Assembly (NCBI GenBank): GCA_963714405.1
Contig: CAVQOH010000002.1
Coordinates: 186,001-250,000 of the forward strand
From: JAZGGS01 sp963714405
Lineage (GTDB): Bacteria > Bacteroidota > Ignavibacteria > Ignavibacteriales > Ignavibacteriaceae
Reading direction: 5' to 3'
Length of the DNA stretch: 64,000 nucleotides
Shown in pieces: positions 1-10,776 of the stretch. Position 1 is the stretch's first letter; every line of letters begins with the position of its first letter. The notes beneath the pieces were generated by a model. It made no database searches and was not told where the DNA came from. It worked only from the letters and a program-made list of their open reading frames with translations. The position numbers were made by a program, and so were the translations under genes.

Positions 1-2
1 AG

Positions 3-900
3 ATGAAACTGATTTCAATAGTTACTTTACCATTTCTTCCATTTCAAAACTTTTTACTACTGGAAAAAATCAGTACGAGCCAATCTATCCGGAAAACAGT
101 TTGCCATTTATGGTTTTAAATTAGCATTTAAATTATTATTTAAAGGTAAAATTTCACTAAAGCTCTTCTTTAATCCGGTTTCTATTGTACGCTATTTTGA
201 ATATGATTTTGCTTATTCAAGCATCGGAAATATTAAAGGAAAAAATATCCTGGATGTTTCCTCACCTTACCTTTTGGGATTCTATATAACAAGTAATGAT
301 AAGTGCAACTATCATTATATAAATCCTGATAAAAATGATTTACAAAATGTTAAATCTCTCGCAAGCAGAACTAAATTTACCGGAAGATATTCAACCGATT
401 GTGTTGATGCAACAAATCTGCCTTACCAGGAAAATAATTTTGATAAAATCATCTCAATCAGTGTTATTGAACATGTTGGCGGTAACAGCGATTCTGAAGT
501 GATGCAGGAAATGTGGAGAGTTTTAAAACCCGGCGGGACGCTCATCTTAACTTTTCCAGTAAAAAAAATCTACGAAGAAGAATTTATTTCAAGGGATATC
601 TATAACCTTAATAGACAGGAAACTGAAGGAAAATTCTACTTCCAGAGATTCTATGACAACAAAAAAATTGATGAAAGATTGTTATCTTCACTTAATAATT
701 TTGAAATAGTAGAGAAAAAAGTGTTCGGTGAAATCACTAACGGTTTTTATAATCATTATAAAAAGAGGTGGGAAAAATATGGATACTGGGAAACTGTTAA
801 GGATCCATATTACATTTCAAAACAATTCAAATATTATTCAAACATAGAAGAATTAAACGGGCTTGGGGTCATGGGATTAACAATCAAAAAATTAAAATGA
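3..900 (+). CDS. Class I SAM-dependent methyltransferase, frameshifted near the window edge
   Basis: A SAM methyltransferase. Motif I reads NILDVSSP and the later part has the methyltransferase-11 pattern (FDKIISISVIEHVGG, then WRVLKPGGTLILTFP). The catalytic part is in the frame that ends at 900. That frame stays open back to about 22 but has no ATG or GTG, and a TTG at 274 would cut off motif I. An ATG at 3 begins another frame that joins the main frame if one A is removed from the A6 run near 62-69, giving about 298 residues. The stop overlaps the next gene by four bases, so the two are co-transcribed. It probably methylates a sugar or lipid of the surface polysaccharide; the substrate is unknown. 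The ATG at 3 is an inference. Confidence 0.7.
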
Positions 901-2003
901 AGATAAAATATCCGGTCTATCAGCCATCACTCTCCGGCAACGAAAAAAAATACGTAAAGGAGTGCCTCGACTCAACCTGGATTTCATCCAAAGGTAAATT
1001 TATTAACCAGTTTGAAGAAAACTTTTCGAAATATCTGGGTATTAAATATTCTGCTTCCGTAAGCAACGGTACTGTTGCTCTTCATGCTGCTTTGTTAGCA
1101 TTAGGGATTGGTGAAGGAGATGAAGTTATTGTTCCAACTTTTACATATATCGCTTCCGTAAATGCAATCCATTATACTGGCGCTGTTCCTGTTTTTGTAG
1201 ATTCAAAAGAAGATACCTGGCAAATGGATTCCGCAGATGTTAAAAGAAAAATTACCGGTAAAACAAAAGCCGTTATGGCTGTTCATCTTTATGGGGGGGT
1301 TTGCGAGATGGATGAGCTATTAAAAATCTGCAAAGAAAATAATTTATTTTTAATTGAAGACACTGCCGAAGCATTTGGCAGCAAGTATAAAGGTAAGTTT
1401 GCCGGAACATTCGGTGATATTTCAACATTCAGTTTTTTCGGTAACAAAACTATTACAACCGGTGAAGGAGGAATGGTTTCAACAAACAGTAAAGAACTTT
1501 ATGATCTGGTTTTTAGAATAAAAGGACAGGGTTTGGCTGCCGGTAAAGAATATTTCCATGATATAGTTGGTTACAATTACAGGATGACAAATATCTGCGC
1601 AGCAATTGGCTGCGCGCAACTTGAAAACGCAGATGAAATCATAACAAAAAAAAGAAAGATTGCGAACTGGTATAACGATCAATTAAAGGATTTACCCATT
1701 CAGCTGCCAAAAGAATCAAAAGATGTTTTTCATACTTACTGGATGTACACAGTAATATTGAAAGACGCTGATAAAAGAGATCCGCTAAGAGTTTATTTGA
1801 AAGAAAAAGGAATCGAAACAAGACCTGCTTTTCATCCTGCACATCAGATGCCAATGTACTATAAAAAAGGTGTTTCATTCCATATTGCGGAAAGTTTAGC
1901 ATTAAGAGGTATCAATCTTCCAAGTTATCCAGAGCTTACAGAAGGTGATGTGAAATTTATTTGTAAAATCATATATGAATTTTTTAATTCCTCAATTATT
2001 TAG
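897..2003 (+). CDS. DegT/DnrJ/EryC1-family PLP aminotransferase (nucleotide-sugar aminotransferase)
   Basis: A fold-type I PLP enzyme of the DegT family that transaminates keto-sugars bound to nucleotides, as in perosamine or other amino-sugar synthesis. Visible marks are the N-terminal SNGTVALHAAL segment, the PLP-contacting IEDTAEAFGSKYKG and the Schiff-base lysine in FFGNKTITTGEGGM. Its 368 residues are normal for the family. The ATG overlaps the stop of the upstream methyltransferase (ATGA), so translation is coupled. The setting among polysaccharide genes supports a role in O-antigen or exopolysaccharide sugar synthesis. The sequence resembles GDP-perosamine synthases, but the exact nucleotide sugar cannot be fixed by eye. 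Confidence 0.88.
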   Translation: MKIKYPVYQPSLSGNEKKYVKECLDSTWISSKGKFINQFEENFSKYLGIKYSASVSNGTVALHAALLALGIGEGDEVIVPTFTYIASVNAIHYTGAVPVFVDSKEDTWQMDSADVKRKITGKTKAVMAVHLYGGVCEMDELLKICKENNLFLIEDTAEAFGSKYKGKFAGTFGDISTFSFFGNKTITTGEGGMVSTNSKELYDLVFRIKGQGLAAGKEYFHDIVGYNYRMTNICAAIGCAQLENADEIITKKRKIANWYNDQLKDLPIQLPKESKDVFHTYWMYTVILKDADKRDPLRVYLKEKGIETRPAFHPAHQMPMYYKKGVSFHIAESLALRGINLPSYPELTEGDVKFICKIIYEFFNSSII

Positions 2004-2025
2004 TTAACTATCTTTTATTTAAAGG

Positions 2026-3552
2026 TTATTTCAGAAGTATCATTTTCTTATTATCAATCCAAACATTTCCATCATTTCCCACTGTTTTAATTCTGTATAT
2101 ATATAAACCACTTGATAAGTTACTTGCATTAAAAATAATTTTGTGAGTTCCGGCAGAATACTCTCCATTAGCAATTGTACTTATCTGTTCTCCAATTGAA
2201 TTAAGAATATTGAGAATCACATAAGACTCCCGAGGTAATTCGAAAGTAATTGTTGTAGATGGGTTGAAAGGGTTAGGATAATTTTGATAGAGAAAATAGT
2301 TAGTTATCAGTTCAACAAAAATTTCAATTTCTTGAGAGTAATTAAACGATCCATCTAAATCATATTGTTTTAATCTATATAATACTTTATTGTTATTAAC
2401 TTTTTGCAAATCACTATCTTCAAATGAATAATATTGCATTTCAGTTGTCGTTCCAGAGCCTTTAACAAATCCAATTTCTTCCCACCTTTCAGTAATTTTT
2501 CTTTCTATACCAAAACCAAAATTATTTGTTTCAGTCGATGTTATCCAGGAAAGCAATACCCGATCATTTTCTTGAACTCCTGAAAAGCTAACTAACTCAA
2601 CTGGAATTCCGTTTGTATTGTGGAGAATCAATTGATCGTTTCCACAAACCCAGCCCTTCAATTCATTAATAAAAGAAGCAGAGTACAAATCAGTTGATGT
2701 TCCACTATAATGTGAATGCCATGTGACACCTAAATCTGTGGAGTAAATGATGGTGCCTCCATAACCTACTGCCCATGATTCATTTTCACTGCTAAATTCT
2801 ACATCACGCAAAAAAGCATTTGTTCCGCTTTGAGAAATATTCCAACTATTCCCACCATCTGCTGATACCAGTATTCTACCATTTGTTCCTACAGCAATTC
2901 CTTGATTTTGGTTTATAAATTCTAAATCCAATAAAAAGTCATTTGAAGGACTCCATACCCATTGCCAAAAATTTCCTCCATCAGTTGTTTTTAATATTTT
3001 ATTTCCAATATTTCCAACTGCAAATCCAACATTGTGGTCTACAAAGTAAACATCGTAAAGCCATTCAGAGGTTGGTAGTTGATACTGAAAATTCCAAGTA
3101 GTTCCCCCATTAGTTGTAATGAAGATAATTCCATTTGTACCTACTGCCCATCCCTTTTGATCATCGATAAAAAAAACTGATATAAATAAATAACCATCTA
3201 GATATAACTGTGTTATCCATGTATCTCCCGCATCCGTTGTTTTTAGTATGTATCCATGCCTAAATGGGCTCCATCCACCTAAAACTGTCCAGCCTGTTTG
3301 AGAATCTCTAAAAAACATATCAGCATGGAAGTCAGCACTTCCACCCTGGTGAAGCACTACCCAATCATTTCCACCATTTGTGGTTCTTAAAAAAGCTTCA
3401 TTATCACCCGCAGCAAATCCTATATTTTCATCAATAAAATTTGTTGTAAAGAGAATTGAAGGATTTCCGGTATATTGCTGTACCCACTGGGCATTTAAAG
3501 TTGGTAAAAATAAGAAGAGAATTGATATTATCAACTGTGCGAACTTTTTCAT
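2026..3552 (-). CDS. Secreted Ycf48/BNR-like beta-propeller protein with T9SS type A sorting domain
   Basis: A signal peptide (residues 1-21, ending LNAQ) is followed by about seven repeats of the form GWAVGxxGxIxxTxDGGxxW. These are the Ycf48/BNR-type propeller blades of photosystem assembly factor-like and sialidase-like proteins. The last 80 or so residues form a T9SS type A sorting domain with the marker NYPNPFNPSTTITFELP. The protein is thus expected to cross the outer membrane by the type IX system and be anchored or released at the surface. GAGGG lies just before the ATG on the minus strand. In Ignavibacteria such propeller proteins are numerous and mostly of unknown function. No catalytic residues are recognised. 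Confidence 0.85.
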   Translation of the reverse strand: MKKFAQLIISILFLFLPTLNAQWVQQYTGNPSILFTTNFIDENIGFAAGDNEAFLRTTNGGNDWVVLHQGGSADFHADMFFRDSQTGWTVLGGWSPFRHGYILKTTDAGDTWITQLYLDGYLFISVFFIDDQKGWAVGTNGIIFITTNGGTTWNFQYQLPTSEWLYDVYFVDHNVGFAVGNIGNKILKTTDGGNFWQWVWSPSNDFLLDLEFINQNQGIAVGTNGRILVSADGGNSWNISQSGTNAFLRDVEFSSENESWAVGYGGTIIYSTDLGVTWHSHYSGTSTDLYSASFINELKGWVCGNDQLILHNTNGIPVELVSFSGVQENDRVLLSWITSTETNNFGFGIERKITERWEEIGFVKGSGTTTEMQYYSFEDSDLQKVNNNKVLYRLKQYDLDGSFNYSQEIEIFVELITNYFLYQNYPNPFNPSTTITFELPRESYVILNILNSIGEQISTIANGEYSAGTHKIIFNASNLSSGLYIYRIKTVGNDGNVWIDNKKMILLK

Positions 3553-3698
3553 TTTACCCTCACAAAATTGTTAAAATTCTGTAACGAAAGTTTGCTGATT
3601 GAAAGATGCAAAAATCAACTTAAAAAGTCAATCAGATTCGATTGATAATAGAAATCATAGTTTAGATTGGGTGGGTATTAATAATATGCTATTTCAAC

Positions 3699-4322
3699 TC
3701 ATTTCTTTTGTATTTTTCTTGCCGGAATTCCAACATAGGTACCTGGTTCAATGATATGTTTTGAAACAACAGCTCCAGCACCAATTAGTACATCACTGCA
3801 AATATTTATGTCTTCAAGAATTTGCACACCTGTCCCAATCAGACAGCGATCACCAATTGTAACTCCTCCCGAAATGTTTGTCCCCGGATTAACTTGATTA
3901 TAACTGCCAATTTTGCAACCGTGCCCTATGGTACAATTAAGATTGAAAGCATTAAAATCATCCACTTGCACATCAACGGTGAATATCGTACCAGCACATA
4001 CAATATTCCCTTTTCTGAATAATGTATTACCAACAATAGATGTAGGATGAGCTACGTTTATAAATTTTGGTAGAATATTTTTTTCTTTCAGGTCTGAAAC
4101 TATCTTAAGTTTTAGTGCGGGTGTACCGACACCGAGTAGTGCAAAATCATCTTTTGGGATATTAACTTTATCGTCCTTTCCCAGCATTGTTATTCGTTTC
4201 GCTCCACAATCAATCATTAACTGTCCAACTTCTTTTGCAAAACCACCTTGCCCAAAAATAAAAACAGCTCTTTCGGCAATAAAAGCTTTTGATGTTGCAT
4301 CAATTATAATTTTTTCATCCAA
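3699..4322 (-). CDS. NeuD/PglD-type sugar O- or N-acyltransferase (left-handed beta-helix)
   Basis: An acetyl-CoA-dependent sugar acyltransferase. An N-terminal Rossmann-like segment (VFIFGQGGFAKEVGQLM, about residues 20-36) is followed by hexapeptide repeats forming a left-handed beta-helix from about 105 to 200. The family's catalytic histidine is in NCTIGHGCKIG. At 207 residues it is standard for the family. I chose TTG at 4322 because AAAGGAGAA lies seven bases upstream on the minus strand. It most likely acetylates an amino sugar for the surface polysaccharide and could act on the product of the DegT-type enzyme at 897, though it is transcribed in the other direction. Confidence 0.85.
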   Translation of the reverse strand: MDEKIIIDATSKAFIAERAVFIFGQGGFAKEVGQLMIDCGAKRITMLGKDDKVNIPKDDFALLGVGTPALKLKIVSDLKEKNILPKFINVAHPTSIVGNTLFRKGNIVCAGTIFTVDVQVDDFNAFNLNCTIGHGCKIGSYNQVNPGTNISGGVTIGDRCLIGTGVQILEDINICSDVLIGAGAVVSKHIIEPGTYVGIPARKIQKK

Positions 4323-4642
4323 ATTTAAATTCTCCTTTAACTAACATTAGATTAATATAACTTGATAGTAGATATTTTTAGTCCATCAACTTTAAGTGTT
4401 TATTGTCAAATTTAATCTATTTTGAATTATTCACCAATCTTTAATATTTAAAATGAATTGACTTTTTATATTTTAAGTAATTTTATTTAATCTTTTAATT
4501 CTCAAACTAATCCTGGACTAATATGTAGAAAAATAATTCAAACAATGATAGGAATATTGTATATGTAAAAATATATTTACTTGAATATTTTTTTAATCTA
4601 GAAAAGATTTGAGATTAATTTAGCAAATTCAGAACAAAATAA
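4323..4642. other. AT-rich intergenic region without a recognisable gene
   Basis: This 320-base gap separates the divergent acyltransferase and the decayed glycosyltransferase. Apart from the Shine-Dalgarno of the acyltransferase near 4331-4339 (minus strand), I see only long A/T runs and stops in all frames. It presumably holds promoters for both directions, but no convincing -35/-10 pair can be singled out. Confidence 0.6.
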
Positions 4643-5872
4643 ATGAAAATTGGTTTTTACATTCATCACACTTCTTTAAAAGCTGGTGGATTATTTCCAC
4701 ACTCAATAGGTATTTTAAAACTTCTAATTAAATCAAATGAAATTAAAAAAATTCATTTAATAATTTCCTCAGATCAAAAAAAGTATTTTCAAAAGATTGT
4801 TAATAGTCCTAAAATACAATTTGAATAGTAAATAGAAAAAACTTATTTATTAATATAAGATTCGCAATATCCTATTTGCTTTCTAAATGCTATTGCTCTT
4901 TACCGAAATAAGTTTTAACAAACCAAATCATTTAAAAGTTATTATCAAAATTATCTAACTGATTAAATCCATATAAAAAACATATCAACTCCTCGCAAAT
5001 TGATTTGCTTCATGTACCTTTTCAGTATTCTCCAATTTATAATGTTGATGTTCCTGTAATCATAACAATGCATGATATTCAGGAATATCATTACCCGGAA
5101 TATTTTTCTATTTCACAAAAATTACACAGGAAGATAAATAACATTGATGCAATAAATGAATCAAATCATATTATTGTATCATTCGATCATATTAAAAAGG
5201 ATTTATTAAAATATTTTGATGTTAAAGAAAATAAAATTTCTGTTTGCCATCCATCTTTTGCTGGATGAATGGTTTTTAACAGATAAGTTTACTTCAAAAG
5301 AGATTCTTAAAGAAAAATATAAACTGAATGATAATTTTCTTCTATATCCTGCTGCAACATGGAAACATAAAAATCATATAAACTTTGTAAGAGCCTTGGC
5401 AAAATTATCTGATGATAATTTGGATGTGCAATTAATCTGTACTGGAAACAAAACTGCATACCATCAACAAATTGATGAGGAGATTAAAAAACTAAAAATT
5501 GATGATAAAGTAAAATTTTTAGGAATTGTCAGCGAGGAAGATTTGATTGGTTTGTATAAAGCTGCTTCACTGGTAGTTATTCCAACACTTTACGAAGCAG
5601 GCAGCGGACCTTTGTACGAAGCAATGAGATATTCCACACCTGTAATTTGTTCTAATGTTACTTCTCTGCCGGAAACAATGGGAAATGATAATTTTATTTT
5701 TGATCCAGATAATGTTGATGAGATTGCTGCATTGATAAAAAAAATGTTAACTGATGACGATTTTAGAAAAGAGAATCTGGAAAATTCTAAAAAGAGAATG
5801 GAAGAACTAAAGAAAGTTGATTATGCTAAAAACTTAATTGATGTATATAAAAAAGTTATATCCCTTTCCTGA
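4643..5872 (+). pseudogene. Broken family 4 (GT-B) glycosyltransferase
   Basis: Three open pieces together resemble one GT4 glycosyltransferase. 4643-4828 gives the N-terminus (MKIGFYIHHTSLKAGG). About 4963-5268 gives the middle (LLHVPFQYSP, VIITMHDIQEYHYPE). The frame containing 5216-5872 gives the C-terminal nucleotide-sugar domain (LLYPAATWKHKNH, then PTLYEAGSGPLYEAMRYSTPVICSN). The stretch 4829-4962 has stops in all relevant frames and is probably deleted or diverged. The second break is one extra base near 5249-5262, since dropping a T from the TTTT run restores HPSLLDEWF. The 3' end overlaps the convergent flippase gene by 17 bases. With two breaks, this is likely a true pseudogene. Confidence 0.75.
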
Positions 5873-7361
5873 TTTGATTCTTCATCAATGCCTTCCATGT
5901 TGATGGTTTTATCCACTTCTTAATTGCACCTTTTATTAAAACCAATTCTTCATTTTTAAAATATTTAAATAGAACCGCAATTAAGGGAAACATTAAAATT
6001 ATAAAAATCTTAACCGGGATTCTTAAAATTAAATCATATTGGTTAAATAAGGTTCCTATAAGAATAAATACAACACAAAGTAGAAATAGCAGGAATATTT
6101 TAAAATATTCATAACGTATTTTATAATATTTATTCGATGCAATGTTTGAAAGAATATCTAGAATAAAAAATGCAACCACAGTATTTGCTGCAGCGCCAAT
6201 CATTCCATATTCAGGTATTAACCAAAAATTTAATCCAATATTTAGCGCTGCACAGAAAAGTGTTATTAAGGCAACATAAAAATTATTTCCTGTAAGTATC
6301 ATTCCAAGAGAAGAGATCATACTAGTACCGTAAATAACATAAGCCATTACAATAAAGGGAACAACGCTGTATGCAGGATAGTATGAAGGATTCTGCGCAA
6401 AAAGCACAACCATTTCTTTTCCAAATAATGATAGAGTTAAGCCGACCCATAGCAGGAAAAATGTTACATAAGTTTTAAGATTTGAATAATACTTTTTATC
6501 TCCCTCTTTCCTGAACATTTTATATGCAAGGGGCATAAGTGTTAAGCCGAATGGTAAAATAACAAACATATTTGCTACACCAGCTATTTTATAACCAAGT
6601 TCATATAATCCTAAAATATTTTCATCTGCTAAAAATTTTAATAGATACCTGTCACTTCCATTAAGAAGATTAATTGCCATTGCACTAAAAATTAATGGTA
6701 CACCAAACCTGAGAGAATGTGGTATAATTTTAATATCAATTTTAAAATCCATCCCTTCTATCATTGGGCGAAATATTATTGCTGTTTGAACAATCTCACC
6801 AATAAGTTGAGCATATAGCACACTTTCTATCCCTAATTTTTCATAAACTATCAGGTAAATATTGATTAACACCATCACTATAATTTTAACAATGCTCGAA
6901 AGTGTATAAAGAACGGATTTTTCATCTGCCCGCAGCTTGCTTAAAAAAAGATTATTTAAAGTGATTACCGCAATTATATAAATTGAAATTTGCAGAAGTG
7001 GTTTATATTGAGCTGCGTTGCCGAAAAGTTCAGCTATTTGTGATAATAGACTATTAGCTACAATTATAAAAATTAAAACCACTAATGATATAACCAAAGA
7101 AATGGTGAAGAGAATTGATCTTTTTTTATTTTCGAACTCAGAGCTGTTATTGTAACGGATTAACGACAAGCCCTGACCGAGTATTAGAGACTGGGAAATA
7201 ATAATTATTGTAATGAGAACTAATCCAAGACGACCGTATTCTGCAACAGAAAAATAAGTGGTATACAGGGGAAGTAAGATTATCCCCGACGCTTTAATTG
7301 CAACGTTGCTAATGCTATAAACTACTGAGTGTTTAAGTAACCGCTTAGCATTTTCCAGCAT
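5856..7361 (-). CDS. Wzx-like polysaccharide flippase (MOP superfamily)
   Basis: A 501-residue integral membrane protein with about 12-14 hydrophobic helices. The N-terminal pattern LKHSVVYSISNVAIKASGIILLPLYTT is typical of RfbX/Wzx and PST-type oligosaccharide flippases, which move lipid-linked repeat units across the inner membrane. It sits five bases after the YfhO-like gene and ends the minus-strand operon that starts with the GT2 gene at 11892. This fits O-antigen or capsule export. The C-terminus is Lys-rich and cytoplasmic (KKWIKPSTWKALMKN). The substrate cannot be deduced. Confidence 0.88.
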   Translation of the reverse strand: MLENAKRLLKHSVVYSISNVAIKASGIILLPLYTTYFSVAEYGRLGLVLITIIIISQSLILGQGLSLIRYNNSSEFENKKRSILFTISLVISLVVLIFIIVANSLLSQIAELFGNAAQYKPLLQISIYIIAVITLNNLFLSKLRADEKSVLYTLSSIVKIIVMVLINIYLIVYEKLGIESVLYAQLIGEIVQTAIIFRPMIEGMDFKIDIKIIPHSLRFGVPLIFSAMAINLLNGSDRYLLKFLADENILGLYELGYKIAGVANMFVILPFGLTLMPLAYKMFRKEGDKKYYSNLKTYVTFFLLWVGLTLSLFGKEMVVLFAQNPSYYPAYSVVPFIVMAYVIYGTSMISSLGMILTGNNFYVALITLFCAALNIGLNFWLIPEYGMIGAAANTVVAFFILDILSNIASNKYYKIRYEYFKIFLLFLLCVVFILIGTLFNQYDLILRIPVKIFIILMFPLIAVLFKYFKNEELVLIKGAIKKWIKPSTWKALMKNQIRKGI

Positions 7362-7366
7362 AGGAA

Positions 7367-9905
7367 TTAACTTTTAGCTGCTAATTTTTTCTGCCGTGAT
7401 GACTTGACTAACCCACCGATTAAAAGTAGGATTACTAAAGAACTAAGTGCTAAAGAAAGATATTTACTAATTACAAATGAACCGGGTAAATATGTAAAAA
7501 CAACCTTGTGCTTACCTTTTGGTACAACAATTCCTCGAAAGCCATGATTAGCTCTATAGATTTCAGTTTCAGTTCCATCAACTGTTGCACTCCAACCTTT
7601 TGGGAAATAAGTATCGCCCAGGAATAAAAAGTTGTTGCCGCTTGCATTTACATCCAATTCAATTCTTTCATCTTCAAATGATGTAATATTAACATAAGCC
7701 GTGCTATCTGGCTGATTAATGTTTGCAATTTCTTTCTCGGTAAAAGCAATATCAAGAGGATCAAACTGATTATTTTTTACCAGGTTTAATATTTCAAGTG
7801 CTGGTTTTTTCTCTACCCTGTTTACAAAATATGCACGTGGCAATACATTCTGATTTGAGTAAACAAATGAATTGGTTCCGTTATAAACTGGAACAAGACC
7901 TGGTTGATTAATTGATTTATCAAAAACTATATACTTAACGTTTAGCATTCTCCAGAAAGTAGAATTTGCGGGTGAACCCAGCACATCATAATAATCCTGG
8001 ATTGCTCTTGGTTTAATTCCTGAGTAACCGTAAATATCGTACTCCAAAAAGTACGTAAGAAAATTTGAATTCTGATTTAATGAACCGATTGATCCATCCT
8101 GCTTTAAATTTAATATACGGTAAAGTGATTTATCGCCTGTGTTTTCAATTGCCTGAATATAATCGGGTTTGGTAAATAACATTTCCTGTTGAGCATTTTC
8201 AGTAAATGTTTCTCCTCTACTGATTTATCCTGAATAGATCAAATAATATTAAAATTACAACTGCAATTGCAAAAAGATCACTGCTTAACTTCCCTTTTAC
8301 AAATGAATATGCCATCCCGAAAACTGCAGCTGTAAAAAAGAATGCAAGCCGTGCATCAGTTATAAACATATCAGCCATATAATCGTGAAGAGCTTGTAAT
8401 CTAGTACCTTTTTCTCCAGCATCAATTACTCTTGCTATAAACCAATCTTTAATAGGAGACGCGAGTAGAAGTGTAATTACAAACAATCCTCCAAATAAAA
8501 TTGCTGAATTTCTTATTAATCTTTCAGTTTTTAAATCTGATTCTTTTTTAAGGAAAATAATTTTTACCAGTCCCAAACCAGCTAAAACCGGTAAACTTAG
8601 CTGCACCAGAACCAGTATCATTGAAGGAACCCTGAACTTATCAAAAAACGGGAAGTAATAGAACATTAAATCATAGAGAAACGGGAAAGTTCTTCCAAAA
8701 GAAATCAGCAAGGCAATTACTGAAAGAATAGTTAAGAATCTTACAATAGGATCTTTCCAATTAACGATCATCGAAAAAAGTGCCAGGAAGAAAACTATAA
8801 CTCCCATATACATTGCAACATCAACAAAAGGCATTTGCCCAAAATAAGTGTTTACTTCAACCGGTTTGTTTTGCGAAAACGGACCCTGATAAGTTGATTT
8901 ACCAAATCCATAATATGAAGGAATTATAAACGTTAACACTTCGCCAGGTGAAAATGACCAGTTTGTAGCATACTGGTAAAAATCTGATTCTGATTGCTCT
9001 GTTACAGCAGATTCCTTTTCAATTATACTTTCTGTTCCACGCGTTGAGTAAGGAGAGTATTCATAGATTTGTGTGAAGTTATCAGATTGAATTAATAATG
9101 CTACAACAATTGCTACAACAAAAACAACTGCAGATTTAACCAACTGCGTTGTTAAGTGTTTATCCTTTTGTTTAAAAGATCTTAAAAAGAAGTAAATGAA
9201 GTAAATCATCACTGCAAAAAATGTGTAAAAGATAATCTGCACATGCCATCCCATAAACAGTAAATCAAGACTTATGATAAGTATCAGTATTTCAATAAAT
9301 TTTATTCGTTTCTGATAATTAAAAAGAAGCAAAAACAGAATCGGGTAAATCCATAAAGCAGCTAGTTTTGTAACATGACCTATGTATAAAAACACAACTA
9401 TCCCGGTACAAAAAGCAACTGCCGTTCCAACAATAAAACTTACCAGCTTATTTTTTGTGCGGAAGTAAAAGAATGCAAACATTGTATAAGCTAAACCAAG
9501 TAAATAGAAAGTCCATTTCGCATAATCAACCGCAAACGGACTGCTAAAAGTTCTCCGTAAAGCATCTATCCCAACATAAATTAAATTAAACCATTTATAA
9601 CCTACTGCAATTGCATAAGCAGGCATTCCACCGAATACATATGGATTCCATAATGTAAAACCATCTCTATCTTTTTCAAGATAAGTAGTCACACTTTTAC
9701 TCGTTACTATGTCTCCTGATTGAAATGTTTTTCCGCCAAAGTAAAGTGGTGAAAAAAAGAAAAGAAAAAGAAGAAGAATAACTACAACATAAAACAGTGT
9801 CTGGTACTTCTCCGGAATGTATTTATCAATGCTAAAACCTGATAAAAATGTTGGCTTATCGGAAACGGATTTCTTCGTATTTTTTTTAATCTTTTTGGCA
9901 GTCAT
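7367..9905 (-). CDS. YfhO-family membrane protein, split by a +1 frameshift
   Basis: Two adjacent reading frames make one YfhO-like protein of about 845 residues. The N-terminal part (9905 to 8217) has a basic cytoplasmic start and about a dozen membrane helices. The C-terminal part (8182 down to 7367) has an extracytoplasmic beta domain ending with a last helix and RQKKLAAKS. Between them, RIN(Q-stop) continues in the other frame as SRGETFTENAQQEMLFTKPDY, so one extra base lies near 8219-8226 (AAATCAG). The span of 2539 bases is three-fold plus one. YfhO relatives help glycosylate lipoteichoic acid or other polymers and resemble GT-C enzymes. The indel looks like a sequencing error. Confidence 0.82.
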
Positions 9906-9913
9906 ATAAGCTC

Positions 9914-10735
9914 TTATTTTAGTTGAACTTTTTTTGCTATAAAATTTATTCCCGAACCTATTTTATTATTTGAATAATAATCTGCAACCATCATAACTAA
10001 AGTGAAGGGTAAAGTTAAAAGGTAATATACAGGAAGAATTATAAAAAATACTTTTGAAAAATTCAGCATAACCATCGGATACTTAATTCCAAGGCGCCAT
10101 GCTTTATCACCCCAAAAACCATAAGAATATTTTGATTGATAAGTTTCAAAACCAAACGGATGAAGTTTTGATTCTAATTCTTCTTTGGAATAACCATCTC
10201 TTGCATGTTCTGAAATAAAGCTTTCTTGATCCTCATCATGTACGTCGCTTCCGCCATAAATTGATGGCGAATTAATTAATAGATAACCGCCATCCTTCAA
10301 CGCAGCAAAATAATTGCGAAAGACCAATTCATCTTCTTTAATGTGTTCCATAACATCAATGCAAACGATAATATCAAATTTATTATTATGATCAATTTTT
10401 GTTAAGTCTTCAACACAAAAGTCTACATTTTTAATATTTCTTTTGCTAAAAAATTCTCTGCTGTCATTAATCCAATCTTCTTTAACATCTGCAGAATGAA
10501 TTTTGCAGGGAGTTAACTGTTTTGCCATAAAATATGTGTATTGTCCAAATCCTGATCCAGCATCGTAAATTGTTATGTTTTTATCACTTAGCTTTGTTCT
10601 TAAATCTCTCAGTTCTCTTCTAACATACCAGGAACGAAGAAACATCAAATCCAAAACTTTGTAAAAAACTATCCGCAGAATAGGAAATTTTTTAATAATT
10701 CCAGCAAAAACATTTTTTATAGGATCGTAGTGCAT
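9914..10735 (-). CDS. Membrane-associated class I SAM methyltransferase
   Basis: A methyltransferase with motif I ITIYDAGSGFGQYTY (about residues 54-68), an acidic post-motif (KIHSADVKEDW) and IVCIDVMEHIKEDE, followed by SPSIYGGSDVHDEDQ. After the catalytic domain there is a hydrophobic C-terminal stretch (about residues 222-250, VFFIILPVYYLLTLPFTLVM) that probably anchors it to the inner membrane. Its 273 residues fit the polysaccharide-associated type. It lies between the GT2 gene and the YfhO-like gene in the minus-strand operon with short spacers. I infer methylation of a lipid-linked glycan or its terminal sugar; the acceptor is not known. Confidence 0.85.
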   Translation of the reverse strand: MHYDPIKNVFAGIIKKFPILRIVFYKVLDLMFLRSWYVRRELRDLRTKLSDKNITIYDAGSGFGQYTYFMAKQLTPCKIHSADVKEDWINDSREFFSKRNIKNVDFCVEDLTKIDHNNKFDIIVCIDVMEHIKEDELVFRNYFAALKDGGYLLINSPSIYGGSDVHDEDQESFISEHARDGYSKEELESKLHPFGFETYQSKYSYGFWGDKAWRLGIKYPMVMLNFSKVFFIILPVYYLLTLPFTLVMMVADYYSNNKIGSGINFIAKKVQLK

Positions 10736-10776
10736 ATTTTAATTTAAGAAAGGAATATAGATTAGCTGATCATACT